A DNA stretch of 64,000 nt from Filobasidium wieringae (GCA_001600055.1 BCIV01000013.1:496001-560000), one strand, 5' to 3'; shown: positions 44,308 through 56,714, numbered from the stretch's first letter. The notes: generated by a model not told the origin, from the letters alone. Translations and numbers: made by a program.

Positions 44308-46376
44308 TTAAATCTTCTCCATCATAGGTACCTGAGCACCGTTGACGTAGACTTCCTTCTCGCCATCTGGGCTCTCCTGGGCACTCTTGACTTGTCCTTC
44401 CTTGGTGGTAGCGGCAATCTCGGATTCCTCATCTACGAATCGATTTCAAATCAGTCCGGCTTTCGTGCTGTACCATCGTGGAAGAAAACTCACCATCGAC
44501 TTCCTCGTTAGAATGGTGACCCTCGATCAACTGAGGGTTGAAAGAGAGCGCTCCGCGAGGGATACAAGAGGCGGCGAGGACCAAGACGCAGAGGATGGTG
44601 AATTGAACACCACCGACGTATTTCAGAACCTCCCTTGCGGAGATCTTGGCCTTGATCTGCTTGTCTACCCAGTTACCGAGGACAGAGGAGAGCACTGCGT
44701 ACATGACGATGTACATGACGTAGAGCTGTTTGTTACAGAGCAGGTCATCAGCATCTGGCCCTCTGGTCTGAGTGGATATGAATCACTTACGAAAGCCATG
44801 ACCGCTCCCAAAGCGCTGACATCGGGATCTACATTCTCGAGCTTGGCCAAAGTCGACTGGATATAAGCGGCAAGGGAAACATCCCCGGCAGCCCAACCGA
44901 AAGAGATGGGAATGAAACAAGCGGCGACTTTCCAAGCGCCCGCGACGTTTCCTTTTGTCACTTGAATGAAGGGTAGGATCCAGACCAGGTTCAGGGCGAG
45001 AGCGTCGATACGAAGGAAGGGAATTGGGGTGGGGACTTTGTTTGTCAGGAGCAAGACACTGTGATCGAGACGAGCGATCAGTTGGGCTGTCCTCGTCGCG
45101 TACGGTGCATGTGAAAACTCTTACCTCATAGCTCCCAAAAGTTCACCAAAGTTACTACCTCCCACGATGATCTGAGACCATTTCGATTGACCCAAGATCC
45201 TATTCAACGGAGAGATAAGTGTCAGCACCCATCACTCGATCCTTTTTCAAGACACGCGCGCGACTCACTGCTTGGCAAAGATGGGAGCAAGACCGTTCTC
45301 GAGGTACCTATGCCCGTAAAGCGCGGCACTGTATCCGATGACCAACCAACTGTATCGTCTCCTCTGGAGAACCAACTTCCCTCCAAAGTAAGTCGCCTTT
45401 CCGAAACTCCTGAACCCAACCCAGATGGATTTCAAGTAATTCCTTCCTTCCTCTTTCCTCCTCTTGTCCTCCATCTCCATGGCTTCCAATCGACTGGCCT
45501 CCTGTGCCGGGGTCTCGTCCGCCGTGGCTTCTACGTTGGAGACGAAAGTCCAGATGATGGCGGCACAGGTGAAGAGGATGGGGGAGAGGAAGGAGGAGTA
45601 ATTGTATCCGAATTTAGAGATCAAAGCGGGGGAAGTGAACGCTCCGGTCGTTCCCGCGATTTCATACAGGACGTGAACCATCGCGTCCATTCGCCTCAAC
45701 TATCGGGTAGGGTAAGAAGGGTCAGTGCCGTATTGGACAATCTCGTTAACCTGTACCGGCTCACCTTCTGGACATCCCCGGAAACGATGTTCCTAGGGAT
45801 GACCCTTCTGATCAATTCGACCATTCCATAAGCGATACCACTGATGATATAAATGGGGAAAAGACCATCAGGATCCCAGGATCCGTACTTCTCCTTTCCT
45901 CCGTTCATGTTCTTTGGTTTTCCTCCGGTGGCGGCGTCGGCGATGAGTAGGACGGCGGAGATGACACCGAAAGCGAGCACGGCACAGGCTAGGACGGTTC
46001 GGGTGGGGAATCGTTTCATCAGTGGGGCGATGAGGATGGATCCGACCTAGTGAACCGAAGAAAGTTTGATGAGCCCTGGAACGGTTTCTCGTCAGTACAC
46101 GAGTTCTAGAACTTACACATTGCATGGCACTGTTCAAACCGGTAAGAATACCAATCTTCTTGTACCTCTCCTCACCGAATCGCTCGTTGGCGATGGTGAT
46201 GAAAGCTCCGTTGAAATACTCCAACCCGAACTTGTAGAACATGATACCACATGCGTAGATGGCGATATCACTAGGAAACGCAGCGACATGAGCTCCAATG
46301 ATACGTGTCTGGACAGTAGATGAACTTGAGCTTACCGCTTCTGTTGCCTTGTGAAGACTGAAAATAAGGAAACCAT
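44308..46376 (-). CDS. Polytopic membrane protein, MFS-like, unknown substrate
   Basis: Eight exons on the minus strand: 46336-46376, 46117-46270, 45765-46046, 45269-45699, 45125-45199, 44791-45058, 44494-44725, 44308-44432; 535 residues. The start MVSLFSVFTRQQKRDIAIYA was chosen because only this frame splices in phase 2 into exon 2 (IMFYKFGLEYFNGAFITIAN); a longer overlapping frame from 46443 does not. About 11-12 hydrophobic segments are seen, with MFS-like features (GLNSAMQCVGSILIAPLMKR; GMVELIRRVIPRNIVSGDVQ) and a long basic/acidic central loop (EASRLEAMEMEDKRRKEEGR). The C-terminal tail is acidic and soluble. No standard sugar-, drug- or amino-acid-transporter signature was recognised. 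Confidence 0.8.
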
Positions 46377-46786
46377 TTTTGAAACGCGTAAACTTTCGCG
46401 CGCGATGGTCGGTTCGAGGCTGAGAGTAGTTGCTGCTTGACATGTTTCAACTGCGGATCGGTTGGCTGCGAGGTCGATTGTAACTCGATCTTATAAGAAC
46501 GAACCATCCAGTCCAGTTCACAGTTCAAACCTATCGCACGTTCTATAATAAAATCCGTTCAGTATCCGTAACGCACGTTTCGACACAGAGAGAAAGTCCG
46601 GAGAGGGATGCCAAGTCGCCAAGACGGAATCGACGTTCTTGGCAAACGCATATCGTCGTGAAGTTCGAGCATGATCGTCGTTCTTGGTATCGAACATTAT
46701 TATAACGGTCATCATTCAGCATCCGCCGCCTCGTGTGCCACTGTAACAGACTGGTGACCACCTCGTCCACCGCACGTTCATCCAAA
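46377..46786. promoter_or_regulatory. Promoter of the MFS-like gene / UNG1 3' region
   Basis: A 410-bp gap; both flanking genes are on the minus strand. No gene or clear site recognised. Confidence 0.45.
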
Positions 46787-48931
46787 TCACTCCCTCGTCA
46801 CGCTACTCCAATCGATCCCGGCTCCCTTCCCATACCTCTCCTCCAACCAATCGTTACACTTCCTGAAATGTCCGTTCCCCATGAATCCACGTGCAGCAGA
46901 CAATGGCGATGGATGAGCAGAAGTAAGAACGTGGTGTTGTCTCTGTTCCGATCGAAACAAGACCGAGTAGGCGAGTAGAACACGCGGTAAATCGATCACG
47001 TTCAACCAACACCTCGCCTCCTTCGAGACTCACCTCGGAGATCCCCTTGACCAACTTGCCCGCCCCCGCACCCCATGCGAGGAAAACGACCCCCTTTGCT
47101 CCCTGTCCAGCTTGACCTTCAGGCCCATCCACCTCGGTCGCGGCTCCCTTTGCGAGTCGATCAATCACCACCTTTAATGCCTTTTCGGTAAACGTCTCCC
47201 AACCCTTTTTGGAATGAGAATTCGCTTCGTGCGCTCGAACAGTCAACGACGTGTTGAGTAACAAAACACCCTGTTTGGCCCAGGATGATAGATCCCTGTT
47301 GCGCCAGCGGAAAGGACGGGCAGCAAGAACGAAACAGATCACATCAGCCAACCATCTCGAATCTCACCCCAGTTCCAAGCTACCGACTAACCCATGCTTA
47401 GGAGCCTTGAAATCGTCATACTCATTCTCCAACTCCTTGTACATGTTTCTCAATGAAGGCGGTACCTGGACCCCTTTTCTTACAGAGAACGCCAAGCCCT
47501 GTGGGTGGCAGGGAAGTGATCGGTAGAGTTCAGGTGGATGGGTCAGAGGGAAGGAAGAGAGACGAACGTACGTGTGCTTGATTGTCGTTCTACCATGACC
47601 CAGATTGAACATCGGTTAGCTCTCACCTACCCTTCTCACTCACCAAGACGACCTAGGACACTCACATGGTAAGGATCCTGACCTACGATTCACAAGTAAT
47701 CAAATCAGGATCGATTCTACACCACCCCAACTATAGCTTCAAGGTATCGAAAGGACACGAGACGAGAAATGGGGATAGACGTACCGATGATGACCACCCG
47801 GATCCCTGCTAAAGGACAAAACCGGGTCCAAGAATAAACGTCCTGAGCTGTTCCCCCGTTCGGTCATTACAGTCAATGGAAACGATAAAAGGCGAAAGGT
47901 AATCGAATCCACAGAATTTCAAATGTCATCGACTTAGTACCCTCTCTCCAACGATATGATGTGACATAGGTATAAGGACTTACCGGGAGGAAAAACCTTG
48001 TATTTATTTTGTTCTGCAATGACGAATTTCTTCAACTATACACGATCGTACAAACATACAAATCAGTTTAGAACCTGCCATCATCTCCCTCCCTCCTCCC
48101 AGCGTCTCGATCAAGACGGAAGCAACCAAAAACTTACATCCCCGAAATACCCCTTCGCAAACTCCCCTCTGAGCGCGACGAACCAATCGCCCCCCATCCC
48201 ATCGATTTCCATCTCTAAATAGGCCTTCTGATCATTGCTCAGGGCAGAGACGTAATCTTCCTTGAGCTTCAAAAGGTCTTGGATCTGAGCTGGGGTTGGG
48301 TGGGTGGATAGGACAGGTAGGGGGAGGAGGAGGTTTTGACGCAGTGCGGACGAAGAGGAGGAAGGGAGGAGGAAGGTTGGGGCTGGAGGAGAAAAGAGGT
48401 TGGGATGGTACCTCAAGGGGGTACGGAAGACAACTTACTGGTTGTAGGCTTTGAACCTGAATCAGACCCTGTCCCAACTTGGGTTTTCTTTCCGGAATCC
48501 GTATTCGTGCTCGTGCTCGTACTCGGGGCCGTACTAGCTTTCTTGTTACCACTACCAGCTGCTAATCCCCCAACCGACCCAAAAGCCAACTTCGTCTGGC
48601 CTCCCGTACCCGGTGCTAATAACGCTACCTTCTGTTTCTTCGCTACCGGCTGCGAATCTTTCTGGGGTGTTTTCGTTTCCTTCTTTTCCCCGCTCGCTGG
48701 CGGTTCTGTGCTTGCGGGAAGAGGCTTTTTGGTTGGAGATAGTATCTGGATTGATGAGGATGAAGATTCTGTATGTACTGGAGCAGGACGTTTTAGAGTC
48801 GATGTAGGTGGTTTTGGTTCGGTTTCCTCGGCTAGCGGTTGTGGCTTTTTGGGAGTGGACGGGGAGGATAAGGGGGAGGACATTATACTACGAGTTATCA
48901 GGCGTTGGATTCGATAGGAGGTTTTGAGCAT
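46787..48931 (-). CDS. UNG1: Uracil-DNA glycosylase (family 1)
   Basis: Base-excision repair enzyme removing uracil from DNA, nucleus and mitochondria. Nine exons on the minus strand: 48439-48931, 48138-48289, 47984-48035, 47785-47847, 47666-47682, 47572-47589, 47392-47498, 47034-47295, 46787-46942; 439 residues from the first likely Met. Two in-frame starts suggest dual targeting: [15 protein letters not shown] (48931) is a mitochondrial presequence, and [16 protein letters not shown] (48883) would give a nuclear form with a PCNA/RPA-type disordered tail. Catalytic motifs are all present: GQDPYHNDNQAHGLAFSV (water-activating Asp), [18 protein letters not shown] (uracil pocket) and [11 protein letters not shown] (Leu intercalation loop, catalytic His). 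Motif A is encoded over four exons, two of them only 17-18 nt. Confidence 0.95.
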
Positions 48932-49115
48932 GTAGGTGTAGCTGTAGACGAAGGTGTTGTGGCCTGTCCGGAATTTCAAGGAATGTTGCGACGTCGGTCG
49001 CGCTCGTGTCGTCATCAGCTCAGATGGATATGCTCAACTCGACACCTGGAACTTCAGTCTCTTCGTTCATCCATCAACACAGCTGCTATACTCACCCACA
49101 CTGCATCATACCACC

Positions 49116-50150
49116 ATGGCATTCTTCAACCAGCAACCACCGACATCATCCTACGAAACACACCCTTCCCTACAATTCTACGGTCAACCTTCCGCTCAAC
49201 CTCACACTCCTTATGGCTATGCATCTACCAGCGAGTACAATGACGGAGCAGATGGCTTAGGTCGGATGAATGTTGGTGCTGGATCAGGATGGAATGCAGC
49301 TGAGGGAAAGTGGTGGCATGCCTTCGGAGCTGGAGGTTTCGAGGGAGAACCCAGTCTGATGGAAGGTACGTTGTCGCTATCCCCCATCTCAGATTTCCTC
49401 ACGAACCTCGACTGACTTCTCAATCCGCATTTGAACGCAATAGAAATCGGTATAAACCCATCACATATCCTGGCTAAATCCCTTACAGTGTTGAACCCGT
49501 TGAGCAAACCTTCAGCAAATATAATGGACGATGCGGATCTAGCCGGTCCTTTCGTCTTTTGCTTTGGATTCGCTCTCGTTCTCTTACTGGTACGTCTTTC
49601 CTTGATACCGAAGACCTTCACATCTGAACATATGTTCTGATTCTCTCTTCATATCCTTTCTCCCCGCTCCTGAAATACAATACCTCAGTCCGGAAAACCT
49701 CAATTCTCTTACATCTACGGGGTTACTCTCCTAGGAACAACAGCAATCTATCTCCTCCTAAACCTTATGTCAGACAGGGGTATAGACGCATATCGAACAG
49801 CAAGCGTCCTGGGATATTGTTTATTGCCTATGGTCGGACTGGGAAGTGTAGGGATGGGAGTCGGGATCGAGTGAGGCTGTCTCCGTCACGAACTCTAATC
49901 TTCCAGATATGCTGACATTCCTTTACCTCCCGACGTAACCTATCTCCTCAGTCATCCACTAGGATACCTCCTCTCATCTCTAAGCATCATCTGGTGTACT
50001 CACTCGGCTAGCGGGATCTTCGTTTCAATCCTTCGAATGGACCATCAGAGGTTACTCGTCGCTTATCCTTTGGGCTTGTTCTATGGGGTGTTTGCTCTGT
50101 TGAGCGTATTTGGGGGTGAGGAAATAGATGGATTGAGGGGCAAGCTGTGA
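49116..50150 (+). CDS. YIP1: Golgi membrane protein Yip1 (YIPF5 family)
   Basis: Rab-interacting protein needed for ER-to-Golgi vesicle budding and fusion. Four exons: 49116-49365, 49444-49589, 49689-49870, 49952-50150; 258 residues. The N-terminal cytosolic part is Gln/Ser/Tyr-rich (MAFFNQQPPTSSYETHPSLQ), followed by the family core DDADLAGPFVFCFGFALVLL, GKPQFSYIYGVTLLGTTAIY, ASVLGYCLLPMVGLG and LLVAYPLGLFYGVFALLSVF, giving five membrane segments. The hallmark DLAGP motif before TM1 and the YxYG segment are intact. It shares a 184-bp divergent promoter with UNG1. Confidence 0.93.
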
Positions 50151-51216
50151 GGGCGGAAATGGAGATAGGGGTGAAGAAAAGCGGTACGGCAAGGCGGACG
50201 AAAATAAAGAATAGGGGATTCAGTGTCGACTGTTCCCAACATGTTTATCCCGCAACAAGATATATCACCCTGATTACTCAGATGACATAGATACTTCACT
50301 GCCTTTGAGATGGTGGATTCGTGGGTTCCGTTCGGTATAGTCGATTCTGAGAACTACAAGGTGAAACCTCTAAATTTGCGCTACAAAGCAAGTTGCTCCC
50401 AACAAGCGACATCGTTGTTTTCCAGAGTTGTCAATCATATTCGAGGGGCAAGGACTATCCTCTTTCAGAACAAGGCAATCAATTTGGACATTCCTGGTCA
50501 CACTGCCTGACTCTGCAACTGCAACTTCCACTTTTGAAAAGGACTCCCTGTGTATACTAGATGTGGCAAAAGCATGTGTCAAATACTTATCAAAAGCTTT
50601 TTGATCATCTTCTGCATTGGTGACCAGTTGAGAAAGACTCAGCAAGTTCCTCTGGAGTAAGAGGTATTGCTGGCGCCGCTGATCCAAAATGGTAGAAAGG
50701 CCAATGACGGTAAAGATACTTTCTGCCTCTGTTACCACTTCCTGTGCAACCATCTCGTTCCAAATTGATTGGCTTGCAGCAATAGAAGTAACAATATTAC
50801 GCATTATAGCAAGAATCAGATTGATATCTCGCAACAGGCGCTATAGGTCTGGTCGGTAGGCAATGGAACCGTAATCAAAGCGTACTATGCAGACAAAGAT
50901 CAACATATATACTCTCAAGTCACCATGACTACATTACACAAGGCAATCGACCAGTAATGATGCTTGCCACCCGGCGTAGCCGTGTAGAAAGGCCAATGCT
51001 GGTAAAAATGCCCTCTGCCTCCAGCTTGTAGCTACGCGAGGCCGCTTGCCTCGTCGTACAAGTCACATGCCACAATGATGCACCGCTGTCGTCGTGGCCT
51101 CGCTTGACCCCATCGCCTTTGACAATCGTCATTCATATTGCTTTCATTGCATTTCGATACCGTATCTACAATCCGCTTTTTGTTGATTTTCCGATTCCCG
51201 CTCATCCGACACACGT
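50151..51216 (-). pseudogene. Intergenic region with gene relics sharing a repeated motif
   Basis: About 1 kb between the YIP1 and reductase 3' ends, more A/T-rich than its surroundings. On the minus strand, 50834-50370 is open for 154 codons and helical in character (NLLSLSQLVTNAEDDQKAFD), and 51132-50929 is a second open piece. Both contain a related segment, EAESIFTVIGLST and EAEGIFTSIGLST, from a 39-nt direct repeat (50692-50730 and 50984-51022; 32 of 39 identical). This suggests two fragments of one dispersed gene family or mobile-element-derived sequence. No starts, splice sites or known domain could be established. Confidence 0.4.
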
Positions 51217-52888
51217 CTAGTCAAACTTCTCCTTCAAACTCTTGTACATGTCTTCAACGGAGACCTTCAACTCGATATACTCGATCCCCAAGACCTCGTG
51301 TGCCTTTTTACCACTGTGCAAATTGGTCTCCTTTGCGATCTGCGCTCCCTTTCCGGGAGTACCGACGGGGACGTTGGGGATCTTGTCTCCAGGCCAAGAG
51401 TGGATGATATCGACTATCAAGCGGATAGGAGGTCAGGGGTCTGTCCGTTAAGAGATGAGTCAGGCGAGCATTTACCGATCTCTTGTCCAGTCAAAACCCC
51501 AGCAGAAACGATGAACCTTTCTCCGCCCGCTTGAGGGAGGGTCAAAGCCTTTACGTGAGCATCAGCGACGTTCCTTACCTGTTACCAAATCAGATTTAAA
51601 AAAAAACGGGATTCAGCTTGCGGAACGATCAGTTGAATCAGTTCTTAAATCGGCTTACGTCGACCCAGTTACCCATAGCAGCCTTCAGGTCATCATCCGT
51701 CTTCTTGCCCTGGATGAAAGCCCAAAAGGCTGCAACGGAGGTGCTGTGATTGAAACATCATCAGATACATCTCCGAACCGCAAGTTTGAGAAGAGGGACC
51801 ACTTACTTGATCGAATCGACCGAAGAAACTTGGTGGATCGCAGGTCCCATGACCTATCCCAACAAAAAAGACAAGCAATCGCGTTGGTACCCGGAGATCT
51901 AGGTAGGTTGTCAGGATATACGGGACGGACGTACGAGAGGAGGATTGATAGTAGCGAAATCCCAAGAAGGTTTGTTCTTCTCCATAAAGTCCCAAGCGGC
52001 CCTCTCCGCCAAAGTCTACCCCGATTAGAAATAGTTGATCATCAGTTTCCTAACAATCATCAGCCTGACAGTACATCTCGCTACTACTGACCTTACTGGC
52101 TCGGTACTTGTCACCCCCGGGAGCATCATGACCTTCCTTCTCAACGACTCCGGGAGAATAATCGTTCCAATCCTCTTCCGTGTAGGTGAATGGTTCCCCG
52201 CCTTTATGACGATCACCCTTAGGTTGAGGGGAGATGACGGCTGCGACTGAGGAAGTGATTATGAGACGCTTGAGATCGGGGCTAAGAGACGGATGATCAG
52301 GATAGTTGAGGAGAGAGCAAAGGATGAGTAACGTACTTGTTCTTAAGTGCAGATTGCATGATTCCGACCGTCCCTTGAACTGCAGGGCGGATAAGCTCGT
52401 CCGTGGTAGGGGCGTCGAGGTAGAATGGGGAGGCGGTATGGGCTGTCCGTAAGGAAAAAACGACGACGTTTATGATTAGTTTGACACTTTGGAGATCGAT
52501 AGACAGGAAGAGCAGGACGAACCAATACCATCGACTCCCTTGACAGCTTCATCGAAAGCTCCCTCCTGCAGACACATGAATTGTCATTCTCTCGCTCCAC
52601 AAACCTCAGAACACACCCGTTTCTCACCTGAGCGATATCCTCGACAATAACATACTCGAAATCCCCAACTCCGTTGAAAAGCTTCTTCAAGTAGTCTCCC
52701 TTCTCAGTACTCCTTACGGTTCCACGAACCTTGTACCCGTTCATCAAGAGGTGAGAACATAGGTGGGCCGCGATGAATCCGGATGCACCGGATACGAGGA
52801 CGAATGATTTGGGTTCGCTGTAGCGGGAGGGGTCGGTTAGTCGAAGCTCTGAGTGACGAGAAGGTAAGGGGACCTACATGGCAGGCAT
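51217..52888 (-). CDS. NAD(P)H-dependent reductase, GRE2/cinnamyl-alcohol-dehydrogenase-like extended SDR
   Basis: Ten exons on the minus strand: 52878-52888, 52628-52817, 52523-52565, 52337-52442, 52092-52281, 51935-52015, 51807-51853, 51659-51743, 51476-51578, 51217-51413; 350 residues. The N-terminal Rossmann loop LVSGASGFIAAHLCSHLLMN and the TVRSTEKGDYL dinucleotide-specificity region are typical of the GRE2/dihydroflavonol reductase group. HTASPFYLDAPTTDE, ITSSVAAVISPQPKG and the catalytic KYRASK (YxxxK, with Ser in ITSS) follow; WDFATINPPLVMGPAIHQ and VRNVADAHVKALTLPQAGGE are also family hallmarks. Such enzymes reduce methylglyoxal, diacetyl and other carbonyls in the cytosol, often under stress. 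Exon 1 is just 11 coding nt. Start at MPAIEPKSFV. Confidence 0.92.
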
Positions 52889-53433
52889 TGCTGATTGCTT
52901 TGAGATGTTGTGAGTGGTGTTGTTGGTGTCGCTGTCGACGTCGATTCTGACGATGTGTCCGTATATGAATCGAATCGCTCCCTGGACTCGGCGTATGATT
53001 CCGCTTCATTTCACATCACGTCATCACTCCCGGCCCGGCCGTAAAGGTGGAGGCAGCCAACCACGACCTTGAAGTTGGAACTTATTATAGACACTGAGTT
53101 ATAAACGTTATATACAAAAACAGGTTGTTATATCTTGTACAGGGAGAAACTTTATAATGTGTGACAATAAATGTACAGTTCTGGAACTCAGTAGTGTAGA
53201 CAGGCAAAAGCATTGAATAGCCGCGCGTGAATGGCAAAGCAAGTATCAAACGCTTTCGCACTTTCGGCCGCATCATGCTGGAAGGGTTTACGCTCCTCAA
53301 GCTGATCATACGTTGCTAGCTTTTGTATGAGGCTGCATAACCCTCGCCCAACTACGATTCAAGACGATCCTAGCGTTTCGTGGTCGCACCAACACGCGCT
53401 GACGCGACTATCCCTCCTATAGCCTACATCGTT
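52889..53433. other. Intergenic, reductase promoter / MCT 3' side
   Basis: A 545-bp gap; both flanking genes are on the minus strand. Around 53090-53180 it is unusually A/T-rich (ttatatacaaaaacaggttg). Nothing else is recognised. Confidence 0.45.
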
Positions 53434-55655
53434 TCAGTCCCTCTTCAATTTCTTGAACCCAGCACCAACTCCACTAGCCAATAACATTCCTCCCGTAAAG
53501 ACAATCAAACCCCCATACCCCTCCACTCCGTATCCTCCCTTCGCTTTCCCTAAAGTGGAATTGGTGGCGAGCAGACGCGTGGAGACGGGCCCGGAGAGGA
53601 TGTTTCCTAGACCTCTGGCAAAGGAGAAGAGGGCGTAGAGGATAGGGCGGAGGTTCGGATCTCCAGCTGTGAGCGAGGGAGCGTAAGGTTTAGCGAGATC
53701 GATCATGGTTTTGTACGTCGATCTGTTGCTCCTATTTCATGCGTTTTCTGCACATCTTGCCTCGTTCGCTGCGGTATATTGTTATCGCCTTCAAGCTCTC
53801 TATATTCCTATCCTCCGTTCCCATGCACACCCAGTTTCTCTCGAACCCAGACTATTGTTCTAAACTCACCTGAAACGACCGAAATAAACGTAGGAAAAAG
53901 GGCCGTATAACTACCTCACAACAAAAGCAAGAACGTATCAGACTTCCCTCACCCTTCCACCCCTTCCTTCGTTCCTGAACTGACCTGCCAGCGAACCCGC
54001 CGAATAACAAACTGAAAAGAATAACCCCACCTTCTCCCCTCCACCCGCCCCATACGACCAGTACAGACCCGGCAGAGAGGCCGGCCATGAGCAAGATAAG
54101 GGGGCGGGTGGGGTAGCGGTCAGAGAGATGGCCTATGATTATTTGTCCAGGGATTCGAGCGGCATTCACTTGATGCGGAAGGTTAGTTAAAGTTCTACAG
54201 TGATTGAACGGATTAGAGAGGGCTTACTAAGTGCTACCGATAGAGTTCCGGCGGTGGAGGAAAGATGTATTTTATCCGCGTAAGCTGTTCTCGGGACACA
54301 CATCGGTCAGCACCCTGGCTTTGATCTTTCTTCATACTGCAATCTCCATAACTCACAAGGTAAATAAGTCCCCGGAACAAATCCTCCGAACCCCTGACAC
54401 CCAATCCCGATGAACAGAGCCCAAAATGCTCTTCCCTTTAAGAACGTCCAATCGAGACGAGCTCGTTCTCTCCTCCCATCCGCTCCTCCCTGTACCGGGT
54501 TCGAGACTTTGTGTGACGATACATGTACGGGAATACGGGGTTTGATCCATGGGATCGTCAAGCTTAACAGTATCATATAGGCTATCCCGAACGCGATCAG
54601 AGTCGGCTTACGGCCGTACGTGTTTAGTAACGATTGGGCGATGAAGGGAATCGTCAAGCCGCCTAGACCTGGTAAGGACAGGTTGACAGCCGGGATTAAC
54701 CTTTCTGTGACTGGATTTGGAGGTGAAGGGAGTTGAACTTACCGGTTCCGGAAAAAATTATACCGGATGCTAGACCTATACGGGTTTCCCACCATTCGAA
54801 CCTATCTTGAAGCTGGATTAGTTGGTCTATTTTTGCGCTAACGGAGATTGTGTAGACTGACATGTATGCAGTGACGGGACAATAGAGTAATACTATTCCT
54901 CAAATCGATCAGACTGTCAACTCAGCTACCGCTTGTTCACTTCCCTTGAACGCACTGACCTCCACCCAACGCATATCCAGCCCCTTGACCCAGTACCACC
55001 CCCCATGCAGCACTGGCGAAACCCGCTCCGATAAGACCCGCAGCGATTAATACCAATCCTAGCCACATCGAAACGGGTTTGTATTCCGGGCGGGAGGATA
55101 GGTAGAGGGCGATGGGGGGAAGGAGGAGGTACATGATTCCCTGTTCGTGTTTCGGGAGAACAGGTCAGACCGGGTAGACGCGGACATTGCACATTACGAA
55201 CGGTTGAGATGGTGCCCACTTGAGGGAGGAGGGTTGTTGATTCTGGCCAGATTTCTAGGTAGTTACGTAGGAAGACTGTGATGTATGGTTTGTTATATAT
55301 GACATCCTCCCTCTTGTTTACAGCTCGAGCACTGACCACCATATGATAGAGGTAATCCTATAGACATCGAACCATCAGATTATCTCACCGACTGGGCAGT
55401 TTCGATTGCAGACTTACCCCAGACCAAAGTCTCCAGGACAGTCGCACTGATCAAATAAGCCCAGGCCTGTCGACCTCCATCTTTCGGAGGCAAGCTCGAG
55501 TCTGCCTGTGGTACCTGGGCGAGTTCCTCATTCCCAGATTGCGTCTCGTACCGAACGAGTTCAGTCTCTTTCTTGATGTTGGTATGAGAGGGCGAGGAGG
55601 ACAAGGAAGTCGTCCGAGCTAGGATTTGAGTGAGCGGGATGGGATCGGTTTCCAT
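53434..55655 (-). CDS. MFS monocarboxylate-transporter-like protein (MCT/SLC16 family)
   Basis: Eleven exons on the minus strand: 55418-55655, 55337-55357, 55202-55275, 54960-55140, 54862-54892, 54743-54801, 54357-54668, 54228-54284, 53985-54168, 53870-53910, 53434-53666; 476 residues. A cytosolic N-terminus of ~60 residues precedes PPKDGGRQAWAYLISATVLE, the conserved TM1 motif of fungal MCT-type carriers, and WGLPLSYGVFLRNYLE. TM regions include VLLYCPVTAYMFEWWETRIG, GTGLGGLTIPFIAQSLLNTY with GRKPTLIAFG, GFVPGTYLP, and IIIGHLSDRYPTRPLILL. Fungal members transport monocarboxylates, riboflavin or other small solutes; the substrate cannot be told here. Several exons are 21-59 nt, but each junction falls inside a conserved helix and keeps the frame. 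Confidence 0.88.
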
Positions 55656-56561
55656 GGTCTTCAGCTCGTTTGTTGCTTCTCTTCACGAAGGTCTTTGTCG
55701 AGAGGTAAGCGTGTCATAGACTCCAAGAGCCGAGACTGTAGCTGTGCCATCGACCATTCAGATCTGCTCGAGGTTGGTCAAATGTCATTGCCGTAGTCCA
55801 TTTCCAACCTGTACCCAGACCGAGTCATGGCCAGGAGATAAAGATCGCTATATACTTCCGGGATATCCGATATTTGCTCCCGATTGTTGACCTGATTGCC
55901 AGTTTGTCCAGATATTGGAAATCTGAGAATGGGGAGGGCATATTTCGGTACGCATCATGTATTACGGTTACTATTCTCACATCCAGTGCATCCAGATTCG
56001 GTATGAGAGATTTCCATATTGAGCGGCTTTACTCGCATATCGCTTGCTCGCTGTTCGTCAATCAATATCATCTCGAGATAGACTGAGTGACGACAAAGCC
56101 CGAATCCAGTCGTGACTCGCCGGGCACTGCTTCACGATTTGGAGGCATTTATCTGAAACGCCCTCTCCACATCGAGAGCACAACTTGGCACATGAAACGA
56201 CAAGCTGACAGGCTGCAACATCCCGGTGGATTTATCGCTCGAGATCTGTATCGGATCCATAGGTCCTTTCCTACCGATCGAAGCGCGACGATTCCGGTGT
56301 AAGCATCTTCGCTTTCGCGACGTCATGCCGAGGTATCATCATCAAACTCCCGTGGAATATGATACCTTTGGGACCTTTGTTCATTCCCCATATCCAAGTG
56401 ACAAACCCCGGTGTAGACATTCACATGTGATTCCCTTCTCCCCTTTGCCGGTGCTGGCTGACGTTGCTGGTCGCTTTCGGCGGATGATATCAACCTCCCT
56501 TCACTGCGGTCCCGGCAGAAGCAGTAAAAGCCATGGCTAGTGTGATCGATGACGTTTTTGA

Positions 56562-56579
56562 ACACGCGCGCGCGTGTTT
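56562..56579. promoter_or_regulatory. 18-bp perfect CG-rich palindrome
   Basis: AACACGCGCGCGCGTGTT, about 220 bp upstream of the FNT transporter start. It is perfectly self-complementary with a (CG)n core; it may be a symmetric regulator site or simply a Z-DNA-prone repeat. Confidence 0.45.
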
Positions 56580-56714
56580 GTTTCCGCATTTCTTTGTGGT
56601 AAATGAAATCATCAGCACTGGGTCGGCGGAAAATAGAAAGAGGAAGAGGGAGACGTCGATCGGTAGTTGCAGTTTGCCAGTCTACGATCTTTTCCCCCAC
56701 GGCACAGATTCTCG

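Noticed and set aside
45187..45831. 214-codon plus-strand open frame
   Set aside because: Antisense to exon 4 of the MFS-like gene, whose protein reading has TM helices and correct splice sites.
46336..46443. Upstream start MSSSNYSQPR for the MFS-like gene
   Set aside because: In that frame the only good intron (65 nt) leads straight to a stop; only the frame beginning at 46376 splices correctly into TM1.
48336..48917. 193-codon plus-strand open frame
   Set aside because: Antisense to the first UNG1 exon; its low-complexity Gly/Val/Phe composition is explained by the Ser/Pro/Lys-rich coding strand.
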